From Paraburkholderia sp. BL25I1N1 (lineage in GTDB: Bacteria; Pseudomonadota; Gammaproteobacteria; Burkholderiales; Burkholderiaceae), in contig NZ_PVZB01000007.1 of assembly GCF_003002025.1 (NCBI RefSeq), positions 186,001-250,000 of the forward strand: 64,000 nucleotides of DNA. Reading direction: 5' to 3'. The position numbers were made by a program, and so were the translations under genes. The number at the start of each line of letters is the position of its first letter. Within the stretch, counting starts at the first letter, position 1. The notes beneath the pieces are model-generated. The model saw nothing but the letters and a program-made list of their open reading frames with translations. It was not told the origin of the DNA and ran no database searches. Positions 1-8,656 of the stretch are shown piece after piece.

Positions 1-2
1 GT

Positions 3-266
3 CTGCGTCTGGTCGCGGTATTGTGCGCGGGCAGCGCGATGTCGATCGCGCAACTCACTGCGGGAACGGACATCACGCGGCAGTCCGTCACGCAGCATTT
101 GCAGGTGCTCGCCAACGCGGGGCTCGTGCGCGATGTGAAGGTGGGCCGTGAACGCTTGTGGGAATTCGAGCCCACCCAACTCGACGCAGCGCGCCGCGCG
201 CTCGACGCGATCTCGCGGCAGTGGGATCACGCGTTGTCCAAGTTGAAGGCGGCGGTGGAGGACTGA
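3..266 (+). CDS. ArsR-family transcriptional regulator, C-terminal part (5' end outside window)
   Basis: The reading frame is open from the window edge and ends in TGA, giving about 87 residues. It carries the second half of a winged helix-turn-helix: a recognition-helix segment 'SVTQHLQVLANAGLV' followed by the wing 'RDVKVGRERLWEFEP', a pattern typical of ArsR/SmtB-type repressors. The C-terminal helix (RRALDAISRQWDHAL) fits the YdfF/SdpR-like members of the family, which often sit beside a START/AHSA1 gene. No metal-binding Cys pair is visible in the part present, so it may not be a metal sensor. The partner gene and operator lie outside the window. Confidence 0.85.
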   Translation: MRLVAVLCAGSAMSIAQLTAGTDITRQSVTQHLQVLANAGLVRDVKVGRERLWEFEPTQLDAARRALDAISRQWDHALSKLKAAVED

Positions 267-277
267 AAAACCGTCGC

Positions 278-1435
278 TTAAAACTTATGCCGCAGCGCCA
301 GCCGAACGGCGACCTGCGTGCCCGTCGACGACGGTGCCTGCACACCGGGAATGAACGCGTTGTCGAGAATCGAGTGAGTCGAATCGCCCGCGACCTTTTG
401 ATACTCGCCCTGCACATACACGTCGGTGCGCTTCGACAGGTTGTAATCCGCCATCAGGCCGACCGAGTGAATCTTCGGCTTCACGCTGCCTGACGACGCA
501 TCGTAGTTTTCCATCGTGTACACGTACTGCGCGCCGACGAAGAACGCCGGCGTGAACTGGTATTTGCCGTTCACTTCGAAGTTCTGATACTTCAGCGTAT
601 TCAACGTGACGCCCGGCGCGGCCAGCGGAATGCCGATATAGCCGTTGCCCGTCGGGTTCTTGTAGTTCGAGTTGGTGTAGGCAAAACCGGCCGTCGCCGA
701 GCCGAACGTGTAGTTGATGCCGCCGCCGAACACCCCCATGCGTCCAGCGATAAAGCTCGCGTCGTTTGCGGTGATCGCGCCGGTCGAGCCCACGCCGGGA
801 TTGTCCGCCTGCATATAGGCCGCCGCGACCAGCAGGCCGCCGTTCGCATACTGACCGCCGAAGCTATACGCGCGGTTGTTCGCGAAGTGGGTGTCGTTAC
901 TGAAGGCGTAAGCGCCGCCGAACTGGAAGCCCGCCATCTCCGGGCTCGCGTATTTCACGCTGTTGCCGAGGCGGAACGAGTTGTCGGTGTTGTCGTTGTC
1001 GTACGGATGCGCGAACAGGTAGCCGGCCCAGTTGCCGTTGGCCGTGGTCTGCGCAAGGTAATCGACCACGGAATCGTACTGCCGCCCGAGCGTGACCGTG
1101 CCGAAGCGACCATCGCTCAGACCCACATACGCCTGACGCCCGAACATGCGGCCGCCCTGGGCGAGCCGTCCGGAACTCACGTCGAAACCGTTTTCGAGTT
1201 GAAACACGGCCTTCAGGCCGCCGCCCAGATCCTCCGAACCCTTCATGCCCCAGCGGCTGCCCTGCGCATAGCCGCTCGCCATTTCCCACACCGCGCCGTG
1301 CCCCGCGTTGTTGGTGTAGTTGATGCCTTCGTCGAGCACGCCGTACAGCGTGACGCTGCTTTGAGCGAAGGCCGGCGACGCCGCCAGCGAGGCGAGTGCG
1401 GCGAACGCGGCGGTCGCAATGCGGTTCTTTTTCAT
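278..1435 (-). CDS. Gram-negative porin (OmpC-like, Burkholderia type)
   Basis: Outer-membrane trimeric beta-barrel for passive uptake of small solutes. A signal peptide (MKKNRIATAAFAAL...ASPAFA) is followed by the hallmark mature start 'QSSVTLYGVLDEGINY', the conserved 'GSRWGMKGSEDLGGGLKA' region, and a terminal beta strand ending in Phe (VRLALRHKF), as needed for BAM-dependent assembly. Length of about 385 aa is normal. Several in-frame ATGs lie close together; the one at 1435 is favoured because GGAG sits 6 nt upstream (starts at 1438 or 1447 are possible). It is transcribed away from the sugar-acid-type operon at 1722, with which it shares a regulatory gap, so it may serve as that pathway's entry porin. 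Confidence 0.93.
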   Translation of the reverse strand: MKKNRIATAAFAALASLAASPAFAQSSVTLYGVLDEGINYTNNAGHGAVWEMASGYAQGSRWGMKGSEDLGGGLKAVFQLENGFDVSSGRLAQGGRMFGRQAYVGLSDGRFGTVTLGRQYDSVVDYLAQTTANGNWAGYLFAHPYDNDNTDNSFRLGNSVKYASPEMAGFQFGGAYAFSNDTHFANNRAYSFGGQYANGGLLVAAAYMQADNPGVGSTGAITANDASFIAGRMGVFGGGINYTFGSATAGFAYTNSNYKNPTGNGYIGIPLAAPGVTLNTLKYQNFEVNGKYQFTPAFFVGAQYVYTMENYDASSGSVKPKIHSVGLMADYNLSKRTDVYVQGEYQKVAGDSTHSILDNAFIPGVQAPSSTGTQVAVRLALRHKF

Positions 1436-1533
1436 CATGAGCTCCATACCTTGGTAGTGAGCGGACCGAATTCCCCGGACGAACCCGAAGGCGTTCGACG
1501 ACCGCTGCTTTTTGGCAAAGCCCGGATTCTGCT

Positions 1534-1613
1534 ATTCGGGATGGGAATCGCGAATGAGGCACATCCCTGGATAAACGTGATTTTTTCGAATGTTTGTCCC
1601 GCGAATTATTCGC
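1534..1613. promoter_or_regulatory. Cluster of ATTCG/CGAAT motifs in a divergent promoter region
   Basis: Between the divergent porin and aldehyde dehydrogenase genes there are several copies of one short motif. ATTCG at 1534-1538 is inverted as CGAAT at 1551-1555, TTCGAA lies near 1586, and a perfect 13-bp palindrome GCGAATTATTCGC lies at 1601-1613. The arrangement suggests an operator for an unidentified regulator acting on one or both genes. It was judged by eye only. Confidence 0.35.
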
Positions 1614-1721
1614 TTGTGGCGGGGCGGTGACCCAGAGAAAAATTCCGTTCATGCACCTTTGGCATGAAGGCCATAGCCGAGGGCAATGCGTTTTTCGCAC
1701 CATGCTTTTCAGGAGACGACC

Positions 1722-3167
1722 ATGCGACTCGATCGGAATTTTGCTAACGGCCAGTTCATCGAACCCGCGACCGACACCGCTAGCCGCGAGCTCATCGCCG
1801 TTTGCAATCCGGCCACCGAGGCCGTGATCGCCCATGTCGCCGGCGCCACCCAGGCCGAAGTCATCGCCGCGGTCGATGCCGCCGCGGTTGCGCAAAAGGG
1901 CTGGCGCAAGCTGCCGTCGGCCGAGCGCGCGGTCTATCTGCACAAACTCGCCGACGCGCTGACCGAATGCGCGCCCGCCATCGGCGCGGCGCTCGCGCTG
2001 GAGTCGGGCAAGAGCGTGGCCGACGCCACCAATGAAGCGATCTACGCCGGCCAGATCACCCGCTACCACGCGGAATGGGCGCGCCGCATCGAAGGCGAAG
2101 TGATTCCAAGCGATACGCCCGACGAAAACCTCGTGCTGCATCGCGAGCCGATCGGTGTGGTCGCGTGTCTGATCCCGTTCAACTATCCGGTCTATACGTT
2201 CATGCGCAAAGTGGCGCCGGCGTTGATCGCCGGCAACACGGTCGTCGTGCGCCCGAGCAACAACACGCCGACATCCGCATTCGAAATCGCCAGGGCGGTG
2301 GAGAAGGCCGGCTTGCCGGCGGGCGTCGTCAACATTCTCGCGATGAACCACGCCACCGCCGAGGCGCTTTGCACGCATCCCAAGGTCGGCATGATCACGC
2401 TGACGGGCAGCGTCGGCGCGGGCCGCAAGGTGCTCGACTATTGCAAGGCGAACATCGCCAAGCCGTCGCTCGAACTGGGCGGCAAGACGCCCGCGATCAT
2501 CGAGGCCGACGCCGATCTCGAGAAAGCCGCGCGCGATCTGGTCGCGTCCAAGACCACGCATTGCGGCCAGTTGTGCACGGCGATCGAACGCGTCTACGTG
2601 CAGGAAAGCGTGCATGACCGCTTCGTCGCGCTGCTTAAAAAGCACATGAGCGCGGTGGAAAGCGGCGATCGCAGCGAACAGCCGTCGCTGATGGGTCCGC
2701 TCGTCAACGAGGCGTCGCGCCAGTCGATTCACGCGATGGTGGAACGCGCGGTCGCAGCGGGCGCCACGCTCGAAACCGGCGGCAAGCTGCCCATACCAGG
2801 TCAAGGCAAAGGCTTCTTTTATCCGGCCACGTTGCTAACGAACTGCCGTCAGGACATGGAAATCATCCAGGAAGAGACCTTCGGTCCGATCATGCCGGTC
2901 GTCAAATATCGCACGCTCGACGAAGCGCTGGAGATGGCCAACGATCATCAATTCGGTCTCTCGTCGGTGTTGTATACGGAGAACTATCGCAGCGCGATGA
3001 GGATCGCCAACGGCATCGAAGCCGGTGAACTGTACGTGAACCGTACGCCGGCCGATCCGTATCAGGGCTTCCACGCCGGCTGGAAACGTTCGGGCCTCGG
3101 CGGCGACGACGGCAAGCACGGCATGCTCGAATTCACCCAGACCCGGCTCGTGGTCATGAAGTACTGA
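1722..3167 (+). CDS. NAD(P)-dependent aldehyde dehydrogenase (AldA/lactaldehyde-glycolaldehyde type)
   Basis: Cytoplasmic enzyme oxidising an aldehyde to its acid. The 481-residue protein has the full catalytic set: Asn in 'IPFNYP' (N154), the nucleotide-site segment 'TLTGSVGAG', the general base in 'LELGGKTP' (E251) and the nucleophile in 'CGQLCTAIE' (C285). The 'GQLCTAIERVYV' pattern resembles the AldA branch of the family. ATG 1722 was chosen over an upstream in-frame ATG at 1686 because AGGAG lies 7 nt before it. It heads a gene set with an MFS transporter, an acid-sugar dehydratase-like enzyme and a GMC oxidoreductase; the GMC enzyme could generate the aldehyde that this enzyme oxidises. 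The actual substrate cannot be read from sequence. Confidence 0.9.
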   Translation: MRLDRNFANGQFIEPATDTASRELIAVCNPATEAVIAHVAGATQAEVIAAVDAAAVAQKGWRKLPSAERAVYLHKLADALTECAPAIGAALALESGKSVADATNEAIYAGQITRYHAEWARRIEGEVIPSDTPDENLVLHREPIGVVACLIPFNYPVYTFMRKVAPALIAGNTVVVRPSNNTPTSAFEIARAVEKAGLPAGVVNILAMNHATAEALCTHPKVGMITLTGSVGAGRKVLDYCKANIAKPSLELGGKTPAIIEADADLEKAARDLVASKTTHCGQLCTAIERVYVQESVHDRFVALLKKHMSAVESGDRSEQPSLMGPLVNEASRQSIHAMVERAVAAGATLETGGKLPIPGQGKGFFYPATLLTNCRQDMEIIQEETFGPIMPVVKYRTLDEALEMANDHQFGLSSVLYTENYRSAMRIANGIEAGELYVNRTPADPYQGFHAGWKRSGLGGDDGKHGMLEFTQTRLVVMKY

Positions 3168-3319
3168 CGCTGAACCGGCGCGCGCCGCACGTTGAAGCTT
3201 CGGCGCGTGTCTGCCTTGCAACCTGAAAAGCGCAGCGATTCTGCTGCCAGTCCAAAACAAAACATATTGGAGACCGGGCGGCCCGATGGGCCGGCGCTGT
3301 GTCTCTGAGGAGCGCTCAC

Positions 3320-4642
3320 GTGTCATCCCAACCCGTTCGAACCGATGCTTCGCTCGCTTTAAGCGACGAAGAGGCCGCGCTGCGAAACAGCAAGACGCAG
3401 CGTTATGTCCAGCTCATCCTGCTGGTGATCGCAGCCGGCGCGATCTATCCGATTCTGTATCTGCGGCAGGTGTATCAGCCGACGATGCTCGAAGTGTTCC
3501 ACATCACCGATAGCCAGCTCGGCTATCTGTATTCGTCGCTGGGCACGATCTTTCTGTTGAGTTATCTGCCGAGCGGCTGGCTCGCAGACCGTATCGCGCC
3601 GCGCTTGCTGATCTGTTTTTCGCTGATCGCCACCGGCGTGCTCGGGCTGTGGTATTCGACCGCGCCGTCGTTCCCGATGCTGATGATGATCTTCGGCGGC
3701 TGGGGCTTATCGACCGGTTTGACGTTCTGGGCCGCGGTCATCAAGCGCGTGACGATGATCGCCGGCACGCATGAACAGGGCCGTTTCTTCGGCTTGCTCG
3801 ACGGCGGGCGCGGCCTGATCGAGGCGATGCTCGCGACCATTGCGATCACGCTGTTCGCATGGATCACGCAGACCAGGGGCGAACCGGTCGCGGCCGGATT
3901 CAAGCTGGTGGTGTACATGTACGCGTTTCTTTGCATTGCGCTCGGCGTCGTGCTCGCACTCGTCAAGGATTCGCAGGGCAAAGCAGATGCCGCCGCCAAT
4001 CGCGCCGCGCGTCAACGCAACAACGTTCTGGTCGATCTGAAGACGCTCGCGAAGATTCCCGAACTGTGGCTCGTCGCGGCGATCGTGTTCTGCGGTTACC
4101 AGGTGTTCTGGGCGACCTACAGTTTCTCCGCGTATCTGCATGAAGGCGAAATCGGCCTCACAGTCGTGATGGCCGGCACGATCACCACGCTCAAGCTGTG
4201 GATGCGGCCGATCGGCGGCATCGGCGGCGGCTTTCTCGGCGATCGCTATTCAAAGGTGTCGGTGCTCGTGATCGCGCTCTTTCTGGCCGCGCTGTCGCTG
4301 CTGGGTCTGATGGCGGCGCCGCGTATTTCGAGCCACGTGCTGCTGGTGTTTCTCGTGCTGTTCATCGGCATTCTGACTTACGCGATTCGCGGCCTGTACT
4401 GGTCGCTGCTGGACCGCTGCAACATTCCGGTTGCCACAATGGGTCTCGCGATCGGCCTGATCTCCGTGCTCGGCTATTCGCCGGACGTGTTCCTGCCGCT
4501 CATCAACGGCTATCTGACGCAGACGTTCCCCGGCGTCTTCGGCTACCAGCTCTACTTCGGCTACGTAGCCGCCATGGCGGCGCTCGGCGGCTTTGCCGGG
4601 CTCGCGCTGAGAAGCATGCTCAATAGAAAAGAGGTTGCGTAA
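3320..4642 (+). CDS. MFS transporter, YihN/UhpC-like
   Basis: A 440-residue inner-membrane permease with about 12 hydrophobic segments and a cytoplasmic loop near the middle (KDSQGKADAAANRAARQRNN). The loop motif 'GWLADRIAPRLLI' after the second helix is the major-facilitator signature A, and a related 'GFLGDRYSKV' is found in the second half. Overall it resembles YihN/organophosphate-antiporter-like transporters of sugar or organic acids. GTG 3320 is preferred over GTG 3299 because GAGGAG (3307-3312) precedes it by 7 nt. It ends directly against the next ATG (TAA then ATG at 4643), so the two are very likely translationally coupled and the permease probably imports the substrate of the dehydratase. 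Confidence 0.88.
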   Translation: MSSQPVRTDASLALSDEEAALRNSKTQRYVQLILLVIAAGAIYPILYLRQVYQPTMLEVFHITDSQLGYLYSSLGTIFLLSYLPSGWLADRIAPRLLICFSLIATGVLGLWYSTAPSFPMLMMIFGGWGLSTGLTFWAAVIKRVTMIAGTHEQGRFFGLLDGGRGLIEAMLATIAITLFAWITQTRGEPVAAGFKLVVYMYAFLCIALGVVLALVKDSQGKADAAANRAARQRNNVLVDLKTLAKIPELWLVAAIVFCGYQVFWATYSFSAYLHEGEIGLTVVMAGTITTLKLWMRPIGGIGGGFLGDRYSKVSVLVIALFLAALSLLGLMAAPRISSHVLLVFLVLFIGILTYAIRGLYWSLLDRCNIPVATMGLAIGLISVLGYSPDVFLPLINGYLTQTFPGVFGYQLYFGYVAAMAALGGFAGLALRSMLNRKEVA

Positions 4643-5860
4643 ATGAAAGTCGTCTCGCTCGAAACGCATATCGTCGCCGTACCGCCGCCGCATGTGGGCG
4701 GCATGTACTGGATCTTCGTCAAGCTCAAGACCGATTGCGGAATTGAAGGTGTCGGCGAAATCTATTCGGCGACCTTCCATCCGAAAGCGATGACCCACAT
4801 CATCGACGACGTATTCGGCCGCTATCTGCTCGACAAGGACCCGCATCATATCGAGCGGCTCTGGCGCGAAGCGTATTCGAGCGGTTTTACGCAACGCCCC
4901 GATCTGACCATGATGGGCGTGGTGAGCGGCCTCGAAATGGCGTGCTGGGACATTATCGGCAAGGCGGCTAACAAGCCGGTGTATGAGTTGCTGGGCGGCA
5001 TGGTGAATCAGCGCCTGCGGTCGTACACGTATCTGTATCCGAAGAACAGCCGCGGCGAATACGACTACGACGATCCCGATCTGGCGGCCGAATGCGCGTT
5101 TGAAAACGTCAAGCGCGGCTTCACGGCGGTGAAATTCGATCCGGCCGGACCGTATACGGCGTACTCAGGCCATCAACTGTCGATGGAAGTGCTGGACCGT
5201 TGCGAAACCTTCTGCCAGCGCGTGCGCGAAGCAGTCGGAAGCAAGGCGGATCTGCTGTTCGGTACGCATGGGCAGATGGTGCCGTCGTCGGCGATCCGGC
5301 TTGCGAAACGCCTCGAAAAGTACGACCCGCTATGGTTCGAAGAGCCGGTGCCGCCGGGGCAGGAAGGCGCGATGGCGCAGGTCGCGCGGCACACTAGCAT
5401 TCCGATTGCCGCGGGTGAACGCCTCACCACCAAGTACGAATTCTTCAAGCTGCTGGAAGCCGGCGCCGCGTCGATTCTGCAATTGAACGTGGCGCGTGTT
5501 GGCGGCTTGCTCGAAGCGAAGAAAGTCGCGACGCTGGCCGAGGTGTACTACGCGCAGATCGCGCCGCATCTGTACAACGGGCCGATCGGCGCGGCGGCCA
5601 GCATTCAGCTCGCGACGTGCACGCCGAACTTCCTGATTCAGGAAAGTATCGGTACGTGGGACGGTTTTCATGCGGCCGTGCTGAAGAAGCCGATTCAATG
5701 GGAAGACGGCTACATCATTCCGTCGCAGGAACCGGGCCTCGGCGTCGAGCTGAACATGGAAGTCGTCAGGCAGCACACGCCGTACACCGGCGAGCGTTTG
5801 CATCTGCAAATGGCAGCGCAACCGGCCGATGTGAAGGATCTCGCGCCGGCCAAGGGTTGA
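4643..5860 (+). CDS. Enolase-superfamily (mandelate racemase/muconate lactonizing enzyme) dehydratase-like protein
   Basis: A 405-residue enolase-superfamily protein with an N-terminal capping domain and a C-terminal (beta/alpha)7beta barrel. Metal-site landmarks are 'LWFEEPVPP' and 'IAAGERL' (two Glu ligands). The usual first ligand position, found by counting back from FEEP against galactonate dehydratase, falls in 'LLFGTHGQ' and is Gly rather than Asp, while the neighbouring His is kept. The family dehydrates acid sugars or racemises carboxylic acids; specificity here is unknown. It starts immediately after the MFS gene and is followed 70 nt later by the GMC oxidoreductase, so a sugar-acid or polyol-derived acid is a reasonable guess for the pathway. 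Confidence 0.85.
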   Translation: MKVVSLETHIVAVPPPHVGGMYWIFVKLKTDCGIEGVGEIYSATFHPKAMTHIIDDVFGRYLLDKDPHHIERLWREAYSSGFTQRPDLTMMGVVSGLEMACWDIIGKAANKPVYELLGGMVNQRLRSYTYLYPKNSRGEYDYDDPDLAAECAFENVKRGFTAVKFDPAGPYTAYSGHQLSMEVLDRCETFCQRVREAVGSKADLLFGTHGQMVPSSAIRLAKRLEKYDPLWFEEPVPPGQEGAMAQVARHTSIPIAAGERLTTKYEFFKLLEAGAASILQLNVARVGGLLEAKKVATLAEVYYAQIAPHLYNGPIGAAASIQLATCTPNFLIQESIGTWDGFHAAVLKKPIQWEDGYIIPSQEPGLGVELNMEVVRQHTPYTGERLHLQMAAQPADVKDLAPAKG

Positions 5861-5930
5861 GTGCGCCTTGCATCTGACGGGTTTCACTACTACGTTTCAA
5901 TGGATTGAGCGCCGTCTGGCGATATAGAGC

Positions 5931-7589
5931 ATGAACTACGATTACATTATCGTCGGCGCGGGTTCGGCGGGCTGCATTCTCGCCAATCGTCTGTCGGCGT
6001 CGGGTCAATATTCGGTGCTGCTGCTCGAGGCGGGCGGCAAGGATAGCTCGTTCTGGTTCAAGATTCCGGTGGGTTTCACCAAGACGTACTACAACGAAAC
6101 CTACAACTGGATGTACTACAGCGAGCCGGAAAAAGAACTCGACAACCGGCCGATCTATTGTCCGCGCGGCAAGGTGCAGGGTGGTTCCGGCTCGATCAAC
6201 GCCATGATCTACGTGCGCGGCCAGCCGCACGATTTCGACGACTGGGCCGCTGCCGGCAACCCGGGCTGGGCGTTTCGCGACGTGCTGCCGTACTTCCGCA
6301 AGCTCGAATCGCATCCGCTCGGCAACACGGACTATCACGGCGCCGACGGCCCGATCCGCATCTCGCCGATGAAAGACGCGGTGCATCCAATCTGCCACGT
6401 GTTCCTCAAAGGCTGCGATCAAGCCGGCTATCAGCGTAGCGACGACTTCAATGGCGCGCAATTCGAAGGCGCCGGCATTTACGACGTGAATACGCGCAAC
6501 GGGCAGCGCTCGTCGAGCAGCTTCGAGTATCTGCACCCGGTGCTGTCGCGCAAGAACCTCACGGTCGAACGAGACGTGCTGGCAAGCCGCGTTCTATTCG
6601 ACGGCAACCAACGCGCAATCGGCGTGAGCGTCACGCAGAATGGCACCACACGGCAATTCATGGCGACGCGCGAAGTGATTCTGTCGGCGGGCGCGGTCGA
6701 TTCGCCGAAGCTGCTGCAACTCTCCGGGGTGGGCGACAGCGCACTGCTGGCGAAGCATCGCATTGCGATGGTGAAAGAACTGCCTGCGGTGGGCCAGAAT
6801 CTGCAGGACCATTTGTGCGTGAGCTTCTACTATCGCGCGAACATGAAGACGCTGAACGACGAAATGCGCCCGCTGCTCGGCAAGCTCAAGCTCGGTCTGC
6901 AATATCTGCTGACGCGCAAGGGACCGCTCGCGATGAGCGTGAACCAGTCGGGCGGCTTCTTCAAAGGCAACGATCGGCAAGCGCAGCCGAATCTGCAGTT
7001 GTACTTCAATCCGCTGTCATACCGCATCCCGAAGAGCAACAAGGCGAATCTCGAACCTGAACCGTACTCGGGCTTTCTGCTGGCGTTCAATCCGTGCCGG
7101 CCGACCAGCCGTGGTTCGATCGAGATCGCGTCGAATCGCGCCGAAGACGCCGCGAAGATCCGCATCAACGCGCTGACCACGGAGAAGGACATCGACGAAG
7201 TGATCCAGGGTTGCGAACTGGTGCGCAAGGTGATGGCGTCGCCGGCGTTGAAGGCGATCACGGTCGAGGAAATCTCGCCGGGGCCGCAGGTGAAGACGCG
7301 CGAAGATTTTCTGCAGTACTTCCGTGAGCAATCAGGTTCGATCTATCACCTGTGCGGTTCGTGCACGATGGGCGACGACCCGCGAAGCTCGGTGGTGGAT
7401 GCGCGGTTGCGGGTGCACGGTATCGCCGGTTTGCGCGTGGTCGATGCGTCGATCTTTCCAAACATCACGTCGGGCAATATCAATGCGCCGACCATGATGG
7501 TGGCGGAGAAGGGCGCCGACATGATTCTCGAGGACGCCGCGAGCGAAGTTGCGTATCGGCCTGTGGCGCCGGAGATGGCTGCGGCTTGA
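5931..7589 (+). CDS. GMC-family FAD oxidoreductase (choline dehydrogenase-like)
   Basis: Flavoprotein alcohol dehydrogenase/oxidase of 552 residues. The N-terminal dinucleotide motif is 'YDYIIVGAGSAGCILANR' with the FAD-binding acidic residue in 'LLLEAGG'. The first GMC signature 'GKVQGGSGSINAMIYVRG' and the second 'LSAGAVDSPKLLQLSGVG' are both clear. The C-terminal catalytic His-Asn region is 'HLCGSCTMG' and 'NITSGNINAPTMM'. No signal peptide is seen. The likely role is oxidation of a primary alcohol to an aldehyde, which the operon's aldehyde dehydrogenase could take further. It ends 17 nt from the convergent LysR gene. Confidence 0.92.
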   Translation: MNYDYIIVGAGSAGCILANRLSASGQYSVLLLEAGGKDSSFWFKIPVGFTKTYYNETYNWMYYSEPEKELDNRPIYCPRGKVQGGSGSINAMIYVRGQPHDFDDWAAAGNPGWAFRDVLPYFRKLESHPLGNTDYHGADGPIRISPMKDAVHPICHVFLKGCDQAGYQRSDDFNGAQFEGAGIYDVNTRNGQRSSSSFEYLHPVLSRKNLTVERDVLASRVLFDGNQRAIGVSVTQNGTTRQFMATREVILSAGAVDSPKLLQLSGVGDSALLAKHRIAMVKELPAVGQNLQDHLCVSFYYRANMKTLNDEMRPLLGKLKLGLQYLLTRKGPLAMSVNQSGGFFKGNDRQAQPNLQLYFNPLSYRIPKSNKANLEPEPYSGFLLAFNPCRPTSRGSIEIASNRAEDAAKIRINALTTEKDIDEVIQGCELVRKVMASPALKAITVEEISPGPQVKTREDFLQYFREQSGSIYHLCGSCTMGDDPRSSVVDARLRVHGIAGLRVVDASIFPNITSGNINAPTMMVAEKGADMILEDAASEVAYRPVAPEMAAA

Positions 7590-7605
7590 TGCGGTAGCGC
7601 ACGTT

Positions 7606-8541
7606 CTAACCGGCGTCGCTCAAAGGCGCCGATTCGGACGCATCGAGCGCCCGTCCGCTCAACCAGATTTCCTGCTGCAGCCAGTCGCGGAACAGCGCGA
7701 CGTGCGGCAGTTCTTCCTGCTCCGTGCGCGTGACGAACCAGTACGACTGATGCCCATCGACGTGCACGTTCAACACCTGCACGAGCTGGCCTTCGGCCAG
7801 TTCGCGCGCAATCATGTGACGATCGGCGATGGTCACGCCGAGCCCGTCGATTGCCGCGCGAATCGCGTGATCGAGCAGATCGAATTCATAACCGCCGCGC
7901 GTATCCACGTTTTCAATGCCTGCCGCCTTGAGCCAATGCTGCCAGGTGAGGTAGCGCTGATCGGCGCTCGCCAGCACATGCAACAGCGTGAACTGATTCA
8001 GATCGATTGCCGCGCTGCCTGCCTCGCGCGCGAGCAAGGCGGGCGAGCAGACCGCGATATGCCGCTCGCTCATCAACAGGCGGTTTTCGACACCTTCCCA
8101 TTCGCCATTGCCGAAACGGATCGCGCAATCGAGCACGCCGGATTCCGCGAGGTCGTCGTCGACGCGCGTCGACAGACTCAGTTCGAGTTGCGGATGCGCG
8201 TCACGCAGGCGGCCGAGGCGCGGCATGAGCCAGCGGCTCGTGAACGTGGGCGGCGCATTGATGCGCAGGCGATTGCGATGGGTCTTTTCCTGCAGGCCGC
8301 GTACCGTGAGTTCGATACGGTCGAACGACTGCTGCAGCGCTTGCAGAAGAACGCGGCCGGCAGCCGACAGTTCCAGATGGTGATGGTGACGCTGCAGCAG
8401 CGTCTCGCCCAATTGCGCCTCGAGTTGCCGGACCTGGCGGCTGACCGCGCTTTGCGTGACGTTGAGCAGTTCCGCGGCGCGGGTGAAGCTGCCCGTGCGG
8501 CCGGCGACTTCGAAGGCTTTTAGCGCGTTCAGCGCGGGCAT
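7606..8541 (-). CDS. LysR-family transcriptional regulator, GcvA-like
   Basis: A 311-residue LysR regulator. The N-terminal winged HTH is 'FTRAAELLNVTQSAVSRQ' with the linker helix following, then a periplasmic-binding-like effector domain. The 'PALNALKAFEVAGRTGSF' beginning and the overall pattern are those of the GcvA subgroup. The ATG at 8541 is the first that gives a normal N-terminus; the ribosome site is weak. It is the last gene of the minus-strand run tynA, membrane protein, feaB, lysR, but is also convergent with the GMC gene, so it could regulate either cluster. The effector is unknown. Confidence 0.9.
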   Translation of the reverse strand: MPALNALKAFEVAGRTGSFTRAAELLNVTQSAVSRQVRQLEAQLGETLLQRHHHHLELSAAGRVLLQALQQSFDRIELTVRGLQEKTHRNRLRINAPPTFTSRWLMPRLGRLRDAHPQLELSLSTRVDDDLAESGVLDCAIRFGNGEWEGVENRLLMSERHIAVCSPALLAREAGSAAIDLNQFTLLHVLASADQRYLTWQHWLKAAGIENVDTRGGYEFDLLDHAIRAAIDGLGVTIADRHMIARELAEGQLVQVLNVHVDGHQSYWFVTRTEQEELPHVALFRDWLQQEIWLSGRALDASESAPLSDAG

Positions 8542-8656
8542 TTTGCGTTTCAAGATGTTCGACCGGAGGTAAGGCGCGGCGGCGCGATGTCCCGGCATTT
8601 TACTGGTTTGCCCGCGCGGCGCGGCACCCATGATGCACCGCGCAGGCGTTGCAGCG

